DNA of 64,000 bases from Chelatococcus sambhunathii (GTDB taxonomy: Bacteria; Pseudomonadota; Alphaproteobacteria; Rhizobiales; Methylopilaceae), in assembly GCA_031316315.1 (NCBI GenBank), contig JADBEO010000016.1:24850-88849 (forward strand), written 5' to 3'. A program made the position numbers and the translations under genes. Below, in pieces: positions 23,129-31,383 of the stretch. A model generated the notes under the pieces. That model had not been told where the DNA came from. It searched no databases and saw only the letters and a list, made by a program, of their open reading frames with translations. Numbering within the stretch: position 1 is the first letter of the stretch; each line of letters begins with the position of its first letter.

Positions 23129-25480
23129 ATGCCCGATCTCCTGCTCGAACTGTTCTCCGAGGAAATCCCCGCGCGCATGCAGGCGCGGGCGGCGGAGGAC
23201 CTGAAGAAGCTCGTCACCGACGCGCTGGTCGAGCGCGGCCTGACCTACGAGGGCGCCAAGGCCTTCGTGACGCCGCGCCGGCTCGCGCTCGTCGTCGGCG
23301 GCCTGCCGGCGCGCCAGCCGGACCGGTCGGAGGAGCGCAAGGGTCCGCGCGTCGGCGCGCCCGAAAAGGCGCTCGAGGGTTTCCTCAAGGCCGCCGGCCT
23401 CGCCTCGATCGACCAGGCGGTCGTCCAGTCGGACCCGAAGGGCGACTTTTACGTCGCGCGCATCGAAAAGCCCGGCCGGCCCGCGACCGACGTCATCGCC
23501 GAGATCGTCCCGCAGATCGTGCGCGGCTTCCCCTGGCCGAAGTCGATGCGCTGGGGGTCTGGCTCCCTGCGCTGGGTGCGTCCGCTCCATTCGATCGTCG
23601 CGACCTTCGGAACGCCGCAGGAAGACCCCGAGATTGTCCGCTTCGACATCGACGGGATCGCCTCCGGCGACGAGACGCGCGGCCATCGCATCCATGCGCC
23701 CGAGCCATTCCGCGTGCGCCGCTTCGAGGACTACGAGGCGGGTCTGCTGAAGGCGCGCGTGGTGCTCGATCCGGAGCGGCGCCGCGACGTCATCCGCGCC
23801 GACGCCCGCACGCTCGCCGAGGCCCAGAACCTCGAACTGGTCGAGGACGAGGCGCTGGTCGAGGAGGTTTCGGGTCTCGTCGAATGGCCGGTCGTGCTGA
23901 TGGGCGCCTTTGACGAGGAGTTCCTGGAGGTTCCCGACGAGGTGATCCGCGCGACCATCCGCGCCAACCAGAAGTGTTTTGTCCTGCGCCGCCCCGAGGA
24001 CGCCGGCAAGCCGGCCTCCGGCGGCGGGCGTGTGGGCGTTGGTTTCGGCTCCCTGACCAAGCAGCGCACCGCGGCGCCCGATCCCGTCGCGGGGCCGACG
24101 GTCGCGCCGAAGCCGGGCCGGCTCGCCAACCGCTTCATCCTCGTCGCGAACCTCGAGGCCTCGGACGGCGGCGCCGCGATCGTCGCCGGCAACGAGCGCG
24201 TGGTGCGCGCCCGGCTCGCCGACGCGCGCTTCTTCTGGGAGACTGACCGGAAGACGAAACTGGAAGACCGGCTGGAAAAGCTGAAGAGCATCACGTTCCA
24301 CGAAAAGCTCGGCACGCAGTACGAGCGCGTCGAACGCATCGCCCGGCTCGCCCGCGAGCTCGCGCCGCTCGTCGGCGCCGATCCGGGCAAGGCGGAGCAG
24401 GCGGCGAAGCTCGCCAAGGCGGATCTCGTCACCGAGATGGTCGGCGAGTTCCCGGAGCTCCAGGGCCTGATGGGCCGCTACTACGCGGAAGGCGAGGGGC
24501 TCGACGCGGAAGTCTCCGCGGCGCTGGAGGATCACTACAAACCGCAGGGTCCTTCCGACCGCGTTCCGACGGCGCCGGTCTCGATCGCCGTCGCGCTCGC
24601 CGACAAGATCGACACGCTGGTCGGCTTCTGGGCGATCGGCGAGAAGCCGACGGGCTCGAAGGACCCGTATGCGCTGCGGCGGGCGGCGCTCGGCGTGGTG
24701 CGGGTCGTGCTGGAGAACGGGGCAAGGATCAAATTGAACCAGCTGATTAATCGAGCGATACGCGATCATGCTGCTCGACAGCTTGTGCTTGAAGATAGAG
24801 ACATTGCTGAAAAACTCGCAGATGCGGCCTTGCTGTTGGGCCGAGAGGATCTGTGGGAAGAGTTTGACGCGCAGGGATGGACTACCGAGGGGCATTCCGA
24901 GTTTCGGGATGACTTGGATCGGAAAGTTCGGTCAGATCTGATTGCGTTCTTAGCGGATCGGTTGAAAATACAGCTGCGCGAGCAGGGTGCCCGACACGAC
25001 CTTGTTGATGCGGTTTTTTCATCGAGCAGTTCGCTTCGGGTCAAAGTGCTAAACGACGACCTCGTCCTCACCGTCCGCCGCGTCGAGGCGCTCGGAAAGC
25101 TGCTCGAGACCGAGGACGGCAAGAACCTGCTCGCGGGCTATCGTCGCGCGGCGAACATCCTGAAGGCCGAGGAGAAGAAGGACGGGGCAGGGGCCTTCGA
25201 GGGCGCGCCGGACGCCGCGCTGCTCTCCGACCCCGCGGAGGCGGCGCTCTCCGCCGCGCTCGACGCCGCGGAGCCGGAAGCCGAGGCCGCGCTCGCGCGC
25301 GAGGATTTCGGCGCGGCGACCTCCGCGCTGGCTAGGCTGCGCGCGCCGGTCGACGCCTTCTTCGACAAGGTGATGGTCAACGCGCCGGAGCCGGAGCTCC
25401 GCGCCAACCGGCTGAAGCTGCTCGCGCGCCTGCGCCGCGCGACGCGGGCGGTCGCCGATTTCGACCGCATCGCGGGGTGA
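23129..25480 (+). CDS. glyS: Glycyl-tRNA synthetase beta subunit, with a low-GC internal patch
   Basis: This 783-residue beta subunit has an N-terminal tRNA-binding core ([21 protein letters not shown]), HD-like domain blocks ([14 protein letters not shown]), and [39 protein letters not shown]. The C-terminal anticodon-binding part includes [11 protein letters not shown] and [22 protein letters not shown]. It is longer than the common ~690 residues. From about 24721 to 25050 base composition drops from near 80% to about 52% GC, and codon choice changes with it (AT-ending codons), while the frame stays open and the family's [23 protein letters not shown] is intact. This suggests a recombined segment. 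Confidence 0.95.
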   Translation: MPDLLLELFSEEIPARMQARAAEDLKKLVTDALVERGLTYEGAKAFVTPRRLALVVGGLPARQPDRSEERKGPRVGAPEKALEGFLKAAGLASIDQAVVQSDPKGDFYVARIEKPGRPATDVIAEIVPQIVRGFPWPKSMRWGSGSLRWVRPLHSIVATFGTPQEDPEIVRFDIDGIASGDETRGHRIHAPEPFRVRRFEDYEAGLLKARVVLDPERRRDVIRADARTLAEAQNLELVEDEALVEEVSGLVEWPVVLMGAFDEEFLEVPDEVIRATIRANQKCFVLRRPEDAGKPASGGGRVGVGFGSLTKQRTAAPDPVAGPTVAPKPGRLANRFILVANLEASDGGAAIVAGNERVVRARLADARFFWETDRKTKLEDRLEKLKSITFHEKLGTQYERVERIARLARELAPLVGADPGKAEQAAKLAKADLVTEMVGEFPELQGLMGRYYAEGEGLDAEVSAALEDHYKPQGPSDRVPTAPVSIAVALADKIDTLVGFWAIGEKPTGSKDPYALRRAALGVVRVVLENGARIKLNQLINRAIRDHAARQLVLEDRDIAEKLADAALLLGREDLWEEFDAQGWTTEGHSEFRDDLDRKVRSDLIAFLADRLKIQLREQGARHDLVDAVFSSSSSLRVKVLNDDLVLTVRRVEALGKLLETEDGKNLLAGYRRAANILKAEEKKDGAGAFEGAPDAALLSDPAEAALSAALDAAEPEAEAALAREDFGAATSALARLRAPVDAFFDKVMVNAPEPELRANRLKLLARLRRATRAVADFDRIAG

Positions 25481-25513
25481 TCACGCCCAGCCGTCAGGCC
25501 GCGCGACGCTAGC

Positions 25514-25660
25514 CGCCCCTTCTCCCGTCCACGGGAGAAGGTAAGGATGAGGGGAAGCGGCGATGCGGCTTCAAGGCAGTCCGTCCGCTTCGGGAAGCTT
25601 TCCGAACCCTGGCACCGACGCCCTCACCCTTACCCTCTCCCGCACGCGGGAGAGGGAGAC
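25514..25660 (-). repeat. Composite palindromic intergenic repeat, copy A
   Basis: Two hairpins, CTTCTCCCGT-CC-ACGGGAGAAG (25519-25540) and CCCTCTCCCG-CACG-CGGGAGAGGG (25633-25656), flank a core that on the minus strand contains AAGCGGACGGACT. Each hairpin is adjoined by a TAAGG(A/G)TGAGG block. The same architecture and core recur at 63802-63950 on the plus strand, so this is a dispersed element rather than a plain terminator, although it also follows glyS. Confidence 0.8.
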
Positions 25661-25739
25661 GGAAACTGCCGACCCACAAAAAGAAAGGCGACGCTCGTGA
25701 GCGTCGCCTTGGCTTGAAGATCGGATTTCCGACCTGCCG

Positions 25740-25991
25740 TCAGACCCTCGGCTTGAAGCCTTTGTCGTGAGCCGCCAAAGCCGCCGCAGCGACGGCCGCC
25801 TCTCTGACTTCACGCTCCTCCGCAGCCAGCCGCGCCGTGGCGAACCCACGATAGACGGCTTTCTCGACCGCGGTGGCGACGCCGAGCCTCGATGGGTCTG
25901 TCAGCGGGTCCCAGGAACGATCCGGATGGTCGCGGCTGAACATGATGGCCGCTAGCGTATCGATGGCTTCCCGGTCCGCGAACGATCCCAT
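25740..25991 (-). CDS. Small conserved-looking hypothetical protein
   Basis: This 83-residue protein begins MGSFADREAIDTLAAIMFSRDHPDRSWD and ends in an Ala-rich helix (REAAVAAAALAAHDKGFKPRV). The ATG at 25991 has GGGAGG six bases upstream. The in-frame ATG two codons earlier (25997) would touch the Shine-Dalgarno sequence directly, so 25991 is preferred. No family is recognised; a soluble helical protein is predicted from composition. It stands alone between a repeat element and a gene-poor stretch. Confidence 0.65.
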   Translation of the reverse strand: MGSFADREAIDTLAAIMFSRDHPDRSWDPLTDPSRLGVATAVEKAVYRGFATARLAAEEREVREAAVAAAALAAHDKGFKPRV

Positions 25992-26614
25992 GGGCATCCT
26001 CCCTGCTGACGCGTGAAACGCGCGGACCGTACCAAAGTTCCAGATCGAAGCGAGCGTTAATTTCAGGCGCCCGGAATCGATTTTCCGCGCCCCATTCCAC
26101 AAAGGCGCCGCCCGGCGGCCGCGCTAGCGCCCGTCCTGCGCCGCTAAATCGCCGCCGCTTCAGCGAGAAAGCGGGTCTCGCCGACCGGGCGGCGGACCGG
26201 CGTATGGGGCGAGACTGACTTATCTGTGCGTCATCGCAATGACGGCTTGCCTGAGGTACGATCGCCGCAAAGTGGATTCTCCGGCCCTCGGGCGAATCAC
26301 CCGCCGGGGAACTACTCGGCCGCCTCCCGCGCCAGCGTTGTCTAGGAAGCCGCCGGTCCGGCCGCCGGCCGTTCCGGCGTTTCGATCGCGTGCGCGGGGA
26401 TCCGGACAGGCGGAACATGCGGCGGCTGACGTGGCGCCGCGACGAGGCCGGGAAATGGCCACGGCGGCGTCCGCCTTCGATCTCGGCGTTATACGTTGAT
26501 CCCAACCCTCATGCTCGTAGCCGCGCTGAAATTTTCCGGCCGCAGATGTCGGGTAAGTCGAGCGGCGATCGTCCTGGGGCAGGGACGATCCGATCCTTTG
26601 AGAGGAGACGCGAC
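25992..26614. other. Gene-poor stretch of about 620 bases
   Basis: I see no convincing gene. A plus-strand open frame (26239-26499) is Pro/Arg rich with no ribosome-binding site and reads like a composition artefact. The last 60 bases presumably hold the promoter of the glyoxalase-fold gene. No strong repeat or hairpin was recognised. Confidence 0.4.
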
Positions 26615-27049
26615 ATGCACGTGCAGCCTTATCTCTACTTCTCCGGCCGGACCGAGGAGGCGCTCGCCTTCTACGGGACGGCGCTCGGCGCCGAACGCGG
26701 CATGCTGCTGCGCTTCAACGACAGCCCGGAGCCGCATCCCGAAGGCATGATCCCGGCCGGCTGGGGCGACAAGGTCATGCACTGTTCCTTCAAGGTCGGC
26801 GAAACCGAGATCCTCGCCTCCGACGGCTGCAGCGAGGCCGGCGCGCGGAGCGGATTTGCGCTCGCGCTGTCCGTCAAGGACGCGGAGGAGGCGGCCGCCC
26901 GCTTCGCGGCGCTCTCGGAGGGCGGCCAGGTGATGATGCCGCTCGGCAAGACCTTCTTCTCGCCGGCCTTCGGCATGGTGACCGACAGGTTCGGCGTCGC
27001 CTGGTCGGTCGTGGCGGCGGCGGAAGGCGTCGCCCGCGCGGCGGCGTGA
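26615..27049 (+). CDS. VOC/PhnB-like glyoxalase-fold protein
   Basis: This 144-residue protein has the PhnB/YjdN pattern: VQPYLYFSGRTEEALAFYGTALGAE, HCSFKVGETEILASDG, LALSVKDAEEAAARFAALSEGGQVMMPLGKTFFSPAFGMVTDRFGVAWSV. It belongs to the betaalphabetabetabeta (vicinal oxygen chelate) superfamily. PhnB-like members lack a known reaction; many bind a metal or small molecule. The ATG at 26615 has AGAGGAG eight bases upstream. It is followed by a large palindromic repeat and then the ECF sigma operon. Confidence 0.9.
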   Translation: MHVQPYLYFSGRTEEALAFYGTALGAERGMLLRFNDSPEPHPEGMIPAGWGDKVMHCSFKVGETEILASDGCSEAGARSGFALALSVKDAEEAAARFAALSEGGQVMMPLGKTFFSPAFGMVTDRFGVAWSVVAAAEGVARAAA

Positions 27050-27078
27050 CGTCGGAGGAGGGGGATCCGGAGGCCCCA

Positions 27079-27246
27079 GCGCTCGACGCCCGGCCCCCTC
27101 CACCGCTTCGCGGTCCCCCTCCCCCGCGCGAAAGGCGCAGGGGAGGAGCGATCGGCGCCGGTTGTGCTCTGTTCCTCCCCTGTGCGCAGTACGGGGGAGG
27201 GGGACCATGCGTCAGCATGGTGGAGGGGGCAGGGCGTCGGGCGCCT
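27079..27246. repeat. Large imperfect inverted repeat (about 70-bp arms)
   Basis: The left arm (27079-27148) and the reverse complement of the right arm (27172-27246) align over about 70 bases. They share CGACGCCC, CCCCCTCCACC, GGTCCCCCTCCCCCG and GCGCA-AGGGGAGGA blocks. Each arm contains its own small hairpin (ACCGCTTCGCGGT; ACCATGCGTCAGCATGGT). The spacer is about 23 bases. It occupies most of the 331-base gap before the sigma factor gene, where no gene is seen, and it would fold as a long cruciform or RNA hairpin. Confidence 0.75.
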
Positions 27247-27380
27247 ACTCCTCCGAACCGTCTGCATTAAGGCGAGGGGATCAGGCTCGCCCTGCCGTCC
27301 CCCAAAGAATCTTCTTTTGAACCTCAAAGGATCGTCGGCCGACTTCCGTCAAGGTAAGCGGAGAGCGGATCCATGGCCGC

Positions 27381-27920
27381 ATGAACGGGGTGAGCGACGA
27401 GGCGCTGGTCGCGCTGGCGAAAGCCGGCGACCGGCGGGCGTTCGAGGCGCTCGTTTCGCGGCACTATGCGGCGATCCACCGTTTCTCCTGGCGGCTCTGC
27501 GGCGAGGCAGCCGAGGCGGAGGACGTCGCGCAGGAGACGCTGATCCGCGTCGCCCGGGGAATCTCGGGCTTCGAAGGACGGTCCGCGTTCCGCAGCTGGG
27601 CCTTCGGGGTCGCTGCGAACTGCGCGAAGGACGCGATCCGCGCGCGCAGGCGCCGGGCGCGGACCCTCGAGGCGGCCGCGGTCGCCGCGCTGGTCGAGCC
27701 GGCCTGCGCCGTCGAGCACGACGACGGCGAGGCCGGGCTCTGGGACGCGGTCCGCGATCTTCCCGATGGCCAGCGCGAGGCCGTGATGCTCGTGCATGTG
27801 GAAGGGCTCAGCCACGGCGAGGCGGCGCGTGCGCTCGGCTGCGCCGAGGCGACCGTCTCCTGGCGCTTGTTCGCGGCGCGCAGGCGCCTCAAGTCACATC
27901 TGTCGAGGGCGAGCGCATGA
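27381..27920 (+). CDS. ECF-type RNA polymerase sigma factor
   Basis: This 179-residue sigma-70 family ECF protein has region 2 at about 8-75 (ALVSRHYAAIHRFSWRLCG, AEDVAQETLIRVAR, AFRSWAFGVAANCAKDAIR). Region 4 is at about 115-170 (LPDGQREAVMLVHVEGLSHGEAARALGCAEATVSWRLFAARRRL). The stop overlaps the next gene's ATG (ATGA at 27917-27920). ECF factors are normally followed by an anti-sigma factor. Here that place is taken by a VWA membrane protein with a short cytoplasmic N-terminus, making it the candidate anti-sigma. Target promoters are unknown. Confidence 0.93.
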   Translation: MNGVSDEALVALAKAGDRRAFEALVSRHYAAIHRFSWRLCGEAAEAEDVAQETLIRVARGISGFEGRSAFRSWAFGVAANCAKDAIRARRRRARTLEAAAVAALVEPACAVEHDDGEAGLWDAVRDLPDGQREAVMLVHVEGLSHGEAARALGCAEATVSWRLFAARRRLKSHLSRASA

Positions 27921-29959
27921 CCGAGCGCGATCTCGAGAAACTGAAGCGGACGCAGGTCCCGGCGCCGTCGGACGGCGCGAAGGCGCGCGCGCTGTCTGCC
28001 GCCATGGACGCCTTCGAAGAAGCGCAGGCGGAGAAAACATCCGCGGATGCGGATCGCCGCCTCAAAGGAAACCGGGAAGCCGGTCGTCTCACCTCCACAG
28101 GCCCCATCGGGGGGCTCGGACCGTGGAGGGCCATCATGCAGAACCGTATCGCCATCGGCGGCGCCGCCGCCTGTCTTCTCGCCGTGCCGCTGACGGCGGC
28201 GCTCTATTCCCAGTACGGCGTTCCGGGCGCCGGCGTGGAAGGGCGCGTCGAGGCGCCGACCGGCGACCGGAGCGTCGCGCAGATCGACGCCGAGAAACGG
28301 GACGCGCAGGACGCCGTCGCGCCGAAGCCGAAACTCGAGGACAAAGCGAAGGCGGGCGCCGGATTGGTCGAGCCACAGCTGGCGCCGCCCGTCGCCTCGG
28401 CGCCGGCCGAGTCGCTCGCCGCCCAGCCGCTTACCCGCGAGGCCGCGCCGGTCGCGCGCGGCAGGGTCGGCGTCGCGGCGCCGAGTTTCATGCCGGCGCC
28501 ACCGCCGGCCGACATGCGGCAGGCCGAGGAGGACCGCGACCGCTTCGCCGCCAAGGACCAGAACGGCGTGAAGATCGCCGCGACCGATCCGGTCTCGACC
28601 TTCTCGATCGACGCCGACACCGCTTCCTATTCCTGGACGCGCCGCTCGCTGATGCAGGGCCGCCTGCCGAGCCCGGACGCCGTGCGGATCGAGGAGCTGA
28701 TCAACTATTTTCCTTACGACTACGCCAGGCCGGAAAGGGCCGACACGCCGTTCCGGCCGACCGCGACCGTCATGCCGACGCCGTGGAACCGGGACACGAA
28801 GCTCATCCGGATCGGCATCCGCGGCTTCGAGGCGGCGCCGGCCGTGCGGCCGAAGGCGAACCTCGTTTTCCTCGTCGACGTCTCGGGCTCGATGTCGAGC
28901 GCCGACAAGCTGCCGCTCGTCAAGGCGAGCCTCAAGCTCCTGCTCGACCAGCTCAGACCCGACGACAGCGTCGCGCTCGTCACCTACGCCGGGACAAGCG
29001 GCGTCGCCATGCAGCCGACCAAGGCGTCGGACCGCGAGGCGATCTCGGCCGCGATCGACAGTCTCGGCGCGGGCGGCTCGACGGCCGGCGCGGCCGGCAT
29101 CGAGGAGGCCTACAGGCTCGCCCGGAAGAACTTCGATCCGAAGGGCGTCAACCGCGTGATGATCGCGACCGACGGCGACTTCAACGTCGGAACGTCCGAC
29201 GACGACGGCCTGCAGCGCCTGATCGAGACCGAGCGCCAGTCGGGCGTCTTCCTGTCGGTGCTCGGCTTCGGCCAGGGCAACTACAACGACGCGCTGATGC
29301 AGCGCCTCGCTCAGAACGGCAACGGGACGGCCGCCTATATCGATCAGCTCGAGGAGGCCCAGAAGGTTCTCTCCGAGGAGGCGACCGCGACCCTGTTTCC
29401 GATCGCAAAGGACGTGAAGATCCAGGTCGAGTTCAATCCGGCCGCCGTCTCGGAATATCGGCTGATCGGCTACGAGACGCGCATGCTCGCCCGCGAGGAT
29501 TTTCGGAACGACAAGGTCGACGCCGGCGAAGTCGGCTCCGGCGCGACCGTGACTGCGCTCTACGAGATCGTGCCTGTGGGGAGCCCCGCGCGGCTGACCG
29601 AGGACCTGCGCTACGGGGCGCCGCAGGCGCCGGCGGCGCCGACCGCCGCGAAGGCCGACGAGTACGCCTTCCTCAAGATGCGCTACAAGCTGCCGAGCGA
29701 GGACGTCAGCCGCGAGCTCTCGCAGCCGATCGGCAGGGCGCAGGAAGAGGCCTCGCTCGCCGCCGCGCCCGACGACGCGCGCTTCGCCGCGGCGGTCGCC
29801 GCCTTCGGCCAGAAGCTCAAGGGCGGCAAATACGTCTCGACGATGGGCTGGGACGAGATCGCCGCGCTCGCGAACGGCGCCAAGGGCGAGGATCGCTGGG
29901 GCTACCGCGCCGGCTTCGTCCGCCTCGTCGGCCTCGCCAAGGCCCTGTCGCCGCGATGA
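27917..29959 (+). CDS. VWA-domain membrane protein (YfbK-like), possible anti-sigma factor
   Basis: This 680-residue protein has a cytoplasmic charged N-terminus (1-73) and one membrane helix near 77-97 (IAIGGAAACLLAVPLTAAL). An Ala/Pro/Glu-rich periplasmic linker runs to about 210. A vWF_A-like lead-in (FSIDADTASYSWTRRSLMQGRLPSPDAVRIEELINYF) precedes the VWA domain, whose MIDAS motif is Asp321-x-Ser323-x-Ser325 (VDVSGSMSS) with ATDGDFNVG later. A DUF3520-like C-terminus ends the protein. YfbK-type proteins have no settled role. The 4-base overlap with the ECF sigma gene and the single-helix topology suggest signal transfer across the membrane, which is inference. Confidence 0.9.
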   Translation: MTERDLEKLKRTQVPAPSDGAKARALSAAMDAFEEAQAEKTSADADRRLKGNREAGRLTSTGPIGGLGPWRAIMQNRIAIGGAAACLLAVPLTAALYSQYGVPGAGVEGRVEAPTGDRSVAQIDAEKRDAQDAVAPKPKLEDKAKAGAGLVEPQLAPPVASAPAESLAAQPLTREAAPVARGRVGVAAPSFMPAPPPADMRQAEEDRDRFAAKDQNGVKIAATDPVSTFSIDADTASYSWTRRSLMQGRLPSPDAVRIEELINYFPYDYARPERADTPFRPTATVMPTPWNRDTKLIRIGIRGFEAAPAVRPKANLVFLVDVSGSMSSADKLPLVKASLKLLLDQLRPDDSVALVTYAGTSGVAMQPTKASDREAISAAIDSLGAGGSTAGAAGIEEAYRLARKNFDPKGVNRVMIATDGDFNVGTSDDDGLQRLIETERQSGVFLSVLGFGQGNYNDALMQRLAQNGNGTAAYIDQLEEAQKVLSEEATATLFPIAKDVKIQVEFNPAAVSEYRLIGYETRMLAREDFRNDKVDAGEVGSGATVTALYEIVPVGSPARLTEDLRYGAPQAPAAPTAAKADEYAFLKMRYKLPSEDVSRELSQPIGRAQEEASLAAAPDDARFAAAVAAFGQKLKGGKYVSTMGWDEIAALANGAKGEDRWGYRAGFVRLVGLAKALSPR

Positions 29960-30033
29960 GGAGAGGCGCCGGATGACTCGTGGGAGGCGTCCGGATATCG
30001 ATAGCGCGTTCAGATTGCGGCGGGGGGCCGGAT

Positions 30034-31383
30034 GTGATCGCCTGTCTTCGATCGGTGGCGTGGATCGCGGCCCTGCTGGCCGCGATCGGCGCGTTCAGCG
30101 GGGCGAAGGCGCAGGAGCCGTCCGGGCGCCTCGCCCTCGTCATCGGCAACTCGGCCTACCGGCACGCCCCGCCGCTCGCCAATCCGAAATCCGACGCGGC
30201 CCTGATGGCGGAAACGCTGAAGGACGCCGGTTTCGAGGTCGTCACGCTGATCGACGCAGACCAGCCGGCGATGAAGCGCGCTTTGCTCGACTTCGGCCGA
30301 CAGCTTCGCGCGCGCAGGACCGAGGCGGGCCTGTTCTACTACGCCGGTCACGGCGTGCAGGTGAAAGGCGAGAACTACCTGATCCCGGTCACCGCGAAGA
30401 TCGACGACGAGGACGAGGTCGAGCTCGAAGGCGTCAACGTCAACGATTTCCTGTCCGTGATGAACTCCTCCCAGAGCGCGGTGAACATCGTCGTGCTCGA
30501 CGCCTGCCGGAACAACCCGTTCAAGAGCGCCTCGCGCAGCGCCTCCCGCGGCCTCGCCGCGGTCGAGGCGCCCACCGGAACCTACATCGCCTATGCGACG
30601 GCTCCCGGGCAGGTCGCGCTCGACGGGGAAGGCGGCAACAGTCCCTACACCCGGGCGCTGACGGCGGCGATGAAGGAGCCCGGCCGGCCGCTCGAAAGCG
30701 TCTTCAAGTCCGCCCGCTCCGGCGTCCTCGCCGCGACCGGCCGCCAACAGACGCCGTGGGAGACGAGCTCCATCACCGGCGACTTCTATTTTCACGCGCC
30801 GGCTGGCGCGCCCGCCCCATCGCCTGCGGGCGGCCAGACGTCGGCGGCGACCGACGCGGTTTCGGAGCCGCGCACCGCTCGGCTCGAGCCGTCGCCCGCT
30901 CCGGCGCCGCAGTCTCCGCCGCCGCCGCGCGCGGGCGTCTGCACCCGCGACGGCGAGGCGCGCTTCGGCGGCCGCGTCTGCGTGACTTCGGTGCTCGCCT
31001 CGCAGTTCGGCAACGCCTATGGTCCGACGAACCTGATCGACGGCGTCCCGTCCACGGCGTGGAGCGAGGGCGCGCGCTGGCATGGAGTCGGCGAGATGGT
31101 GGTGATCGTCTTTCCCGAGCCGCGGCCGGTGTCTTCGCTCTCGCTTATCAACGGCTACGCCAAGAACGACGACATCTTCTTCAAGAACGGTCGGGTGCGC
31201 TCGATGATGATCACGAGCTCCGCCGGCGAAAGCGCCAAGGTGCAGCTTCGCGACGCGCGGGACTGGCAGCCCTTCAACCTGCCGTTCCGGCACCCGGCGA
31301 CGTGGATCTCGCTCGAGATCGCGAACGTCTACGCCGGCGCCAAGTATCAGGACACGGCAATCAGCGAGATCGACGTGAAATGA
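30034..31383 (+). CDS. Exported caspase-fold (peptidase C14) protein with C-terminal NADase-type glycan-binding domain
   Basis: This 449-residue protein has a signal peptide (VIACLRSVAWIAALLAAIGAFSGAKA). A caspase p20-like domain (about 28-250) carries the dyad His106 (FYYAGHGVQ) and Cys158 (VVLDACRNNPF). A Pro-rich linker leads to a C-terminal beta-sandwich (about 305-449: YGPTNLIDGVPSTAWSEG and on) of the glycan-binding type found beside bacterial NADases. The GTG at 30034 is chosen because it starts the signal peptide and follows GGCGGGGGG; an in-frame GTG at 29980 is possible. It lies 74 bases after the VWA gene and overlaps the next gene by ATGA. Confidence 0.88.
   Translation: MIACLRSVAWIAALLAAIGAFSGAKAQEPSGRLALVIGNSAYRHAPPLANPKSDAALMAETLKDAGFEVVTLIDADQPAMKRALLDFGRQLRARRTEAGLFYYAGHGVQVKGENYLIPVTAKIDDEDEVELEGVNVNDFLSVMNSSQSAVNIVVLDACRNNPFKSASRSASRGLAAVEAPTGTYIAYATAPGQVALDGEGGNSPYTRALTAAMKEPGRPLESVFKSARSGVLAATGRQQTPWETSSITGDFYFHAPAGAPAPSPAGGQTSAATDAVSEPRTARLEPSPAPAPQSPPPPRAGVCTRDGEARFGGRVCVTSVLASQFGNAYGPTNLIDGVPSTAWSEGARWHGVGEMVVIVFPEPRPVSSLSLINGYAKNDDIFFKNGRVRSMMITSSAGESAKVQLRDARDWQPFNLPFRHPATWISLEIANVYAGAKYQDTAISEIDVK

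Noticed and set aside
23045..24895. A 616-codon open frame antisense to glyS
   Set aside because: Mirror frame of glyS. It reads through the conserved synthetase codons and has no ribosome-binding site or family match.
25514..25660. CRISPR-like array from the repeated CTCTCCCG/CGGGAGAG blocks
   Set aside because: There are only two different hairpins with no regular spacers and no cas genes; the arrangement fits a dispersed palindromic element.
26239..26499. 86-codon plus-strand frame before the glyoxalase-fold gene
   Set aside because: Pro/Arg-rich composition with no ribosome-binding site and no similarity to known folds; probably a GC artefact.
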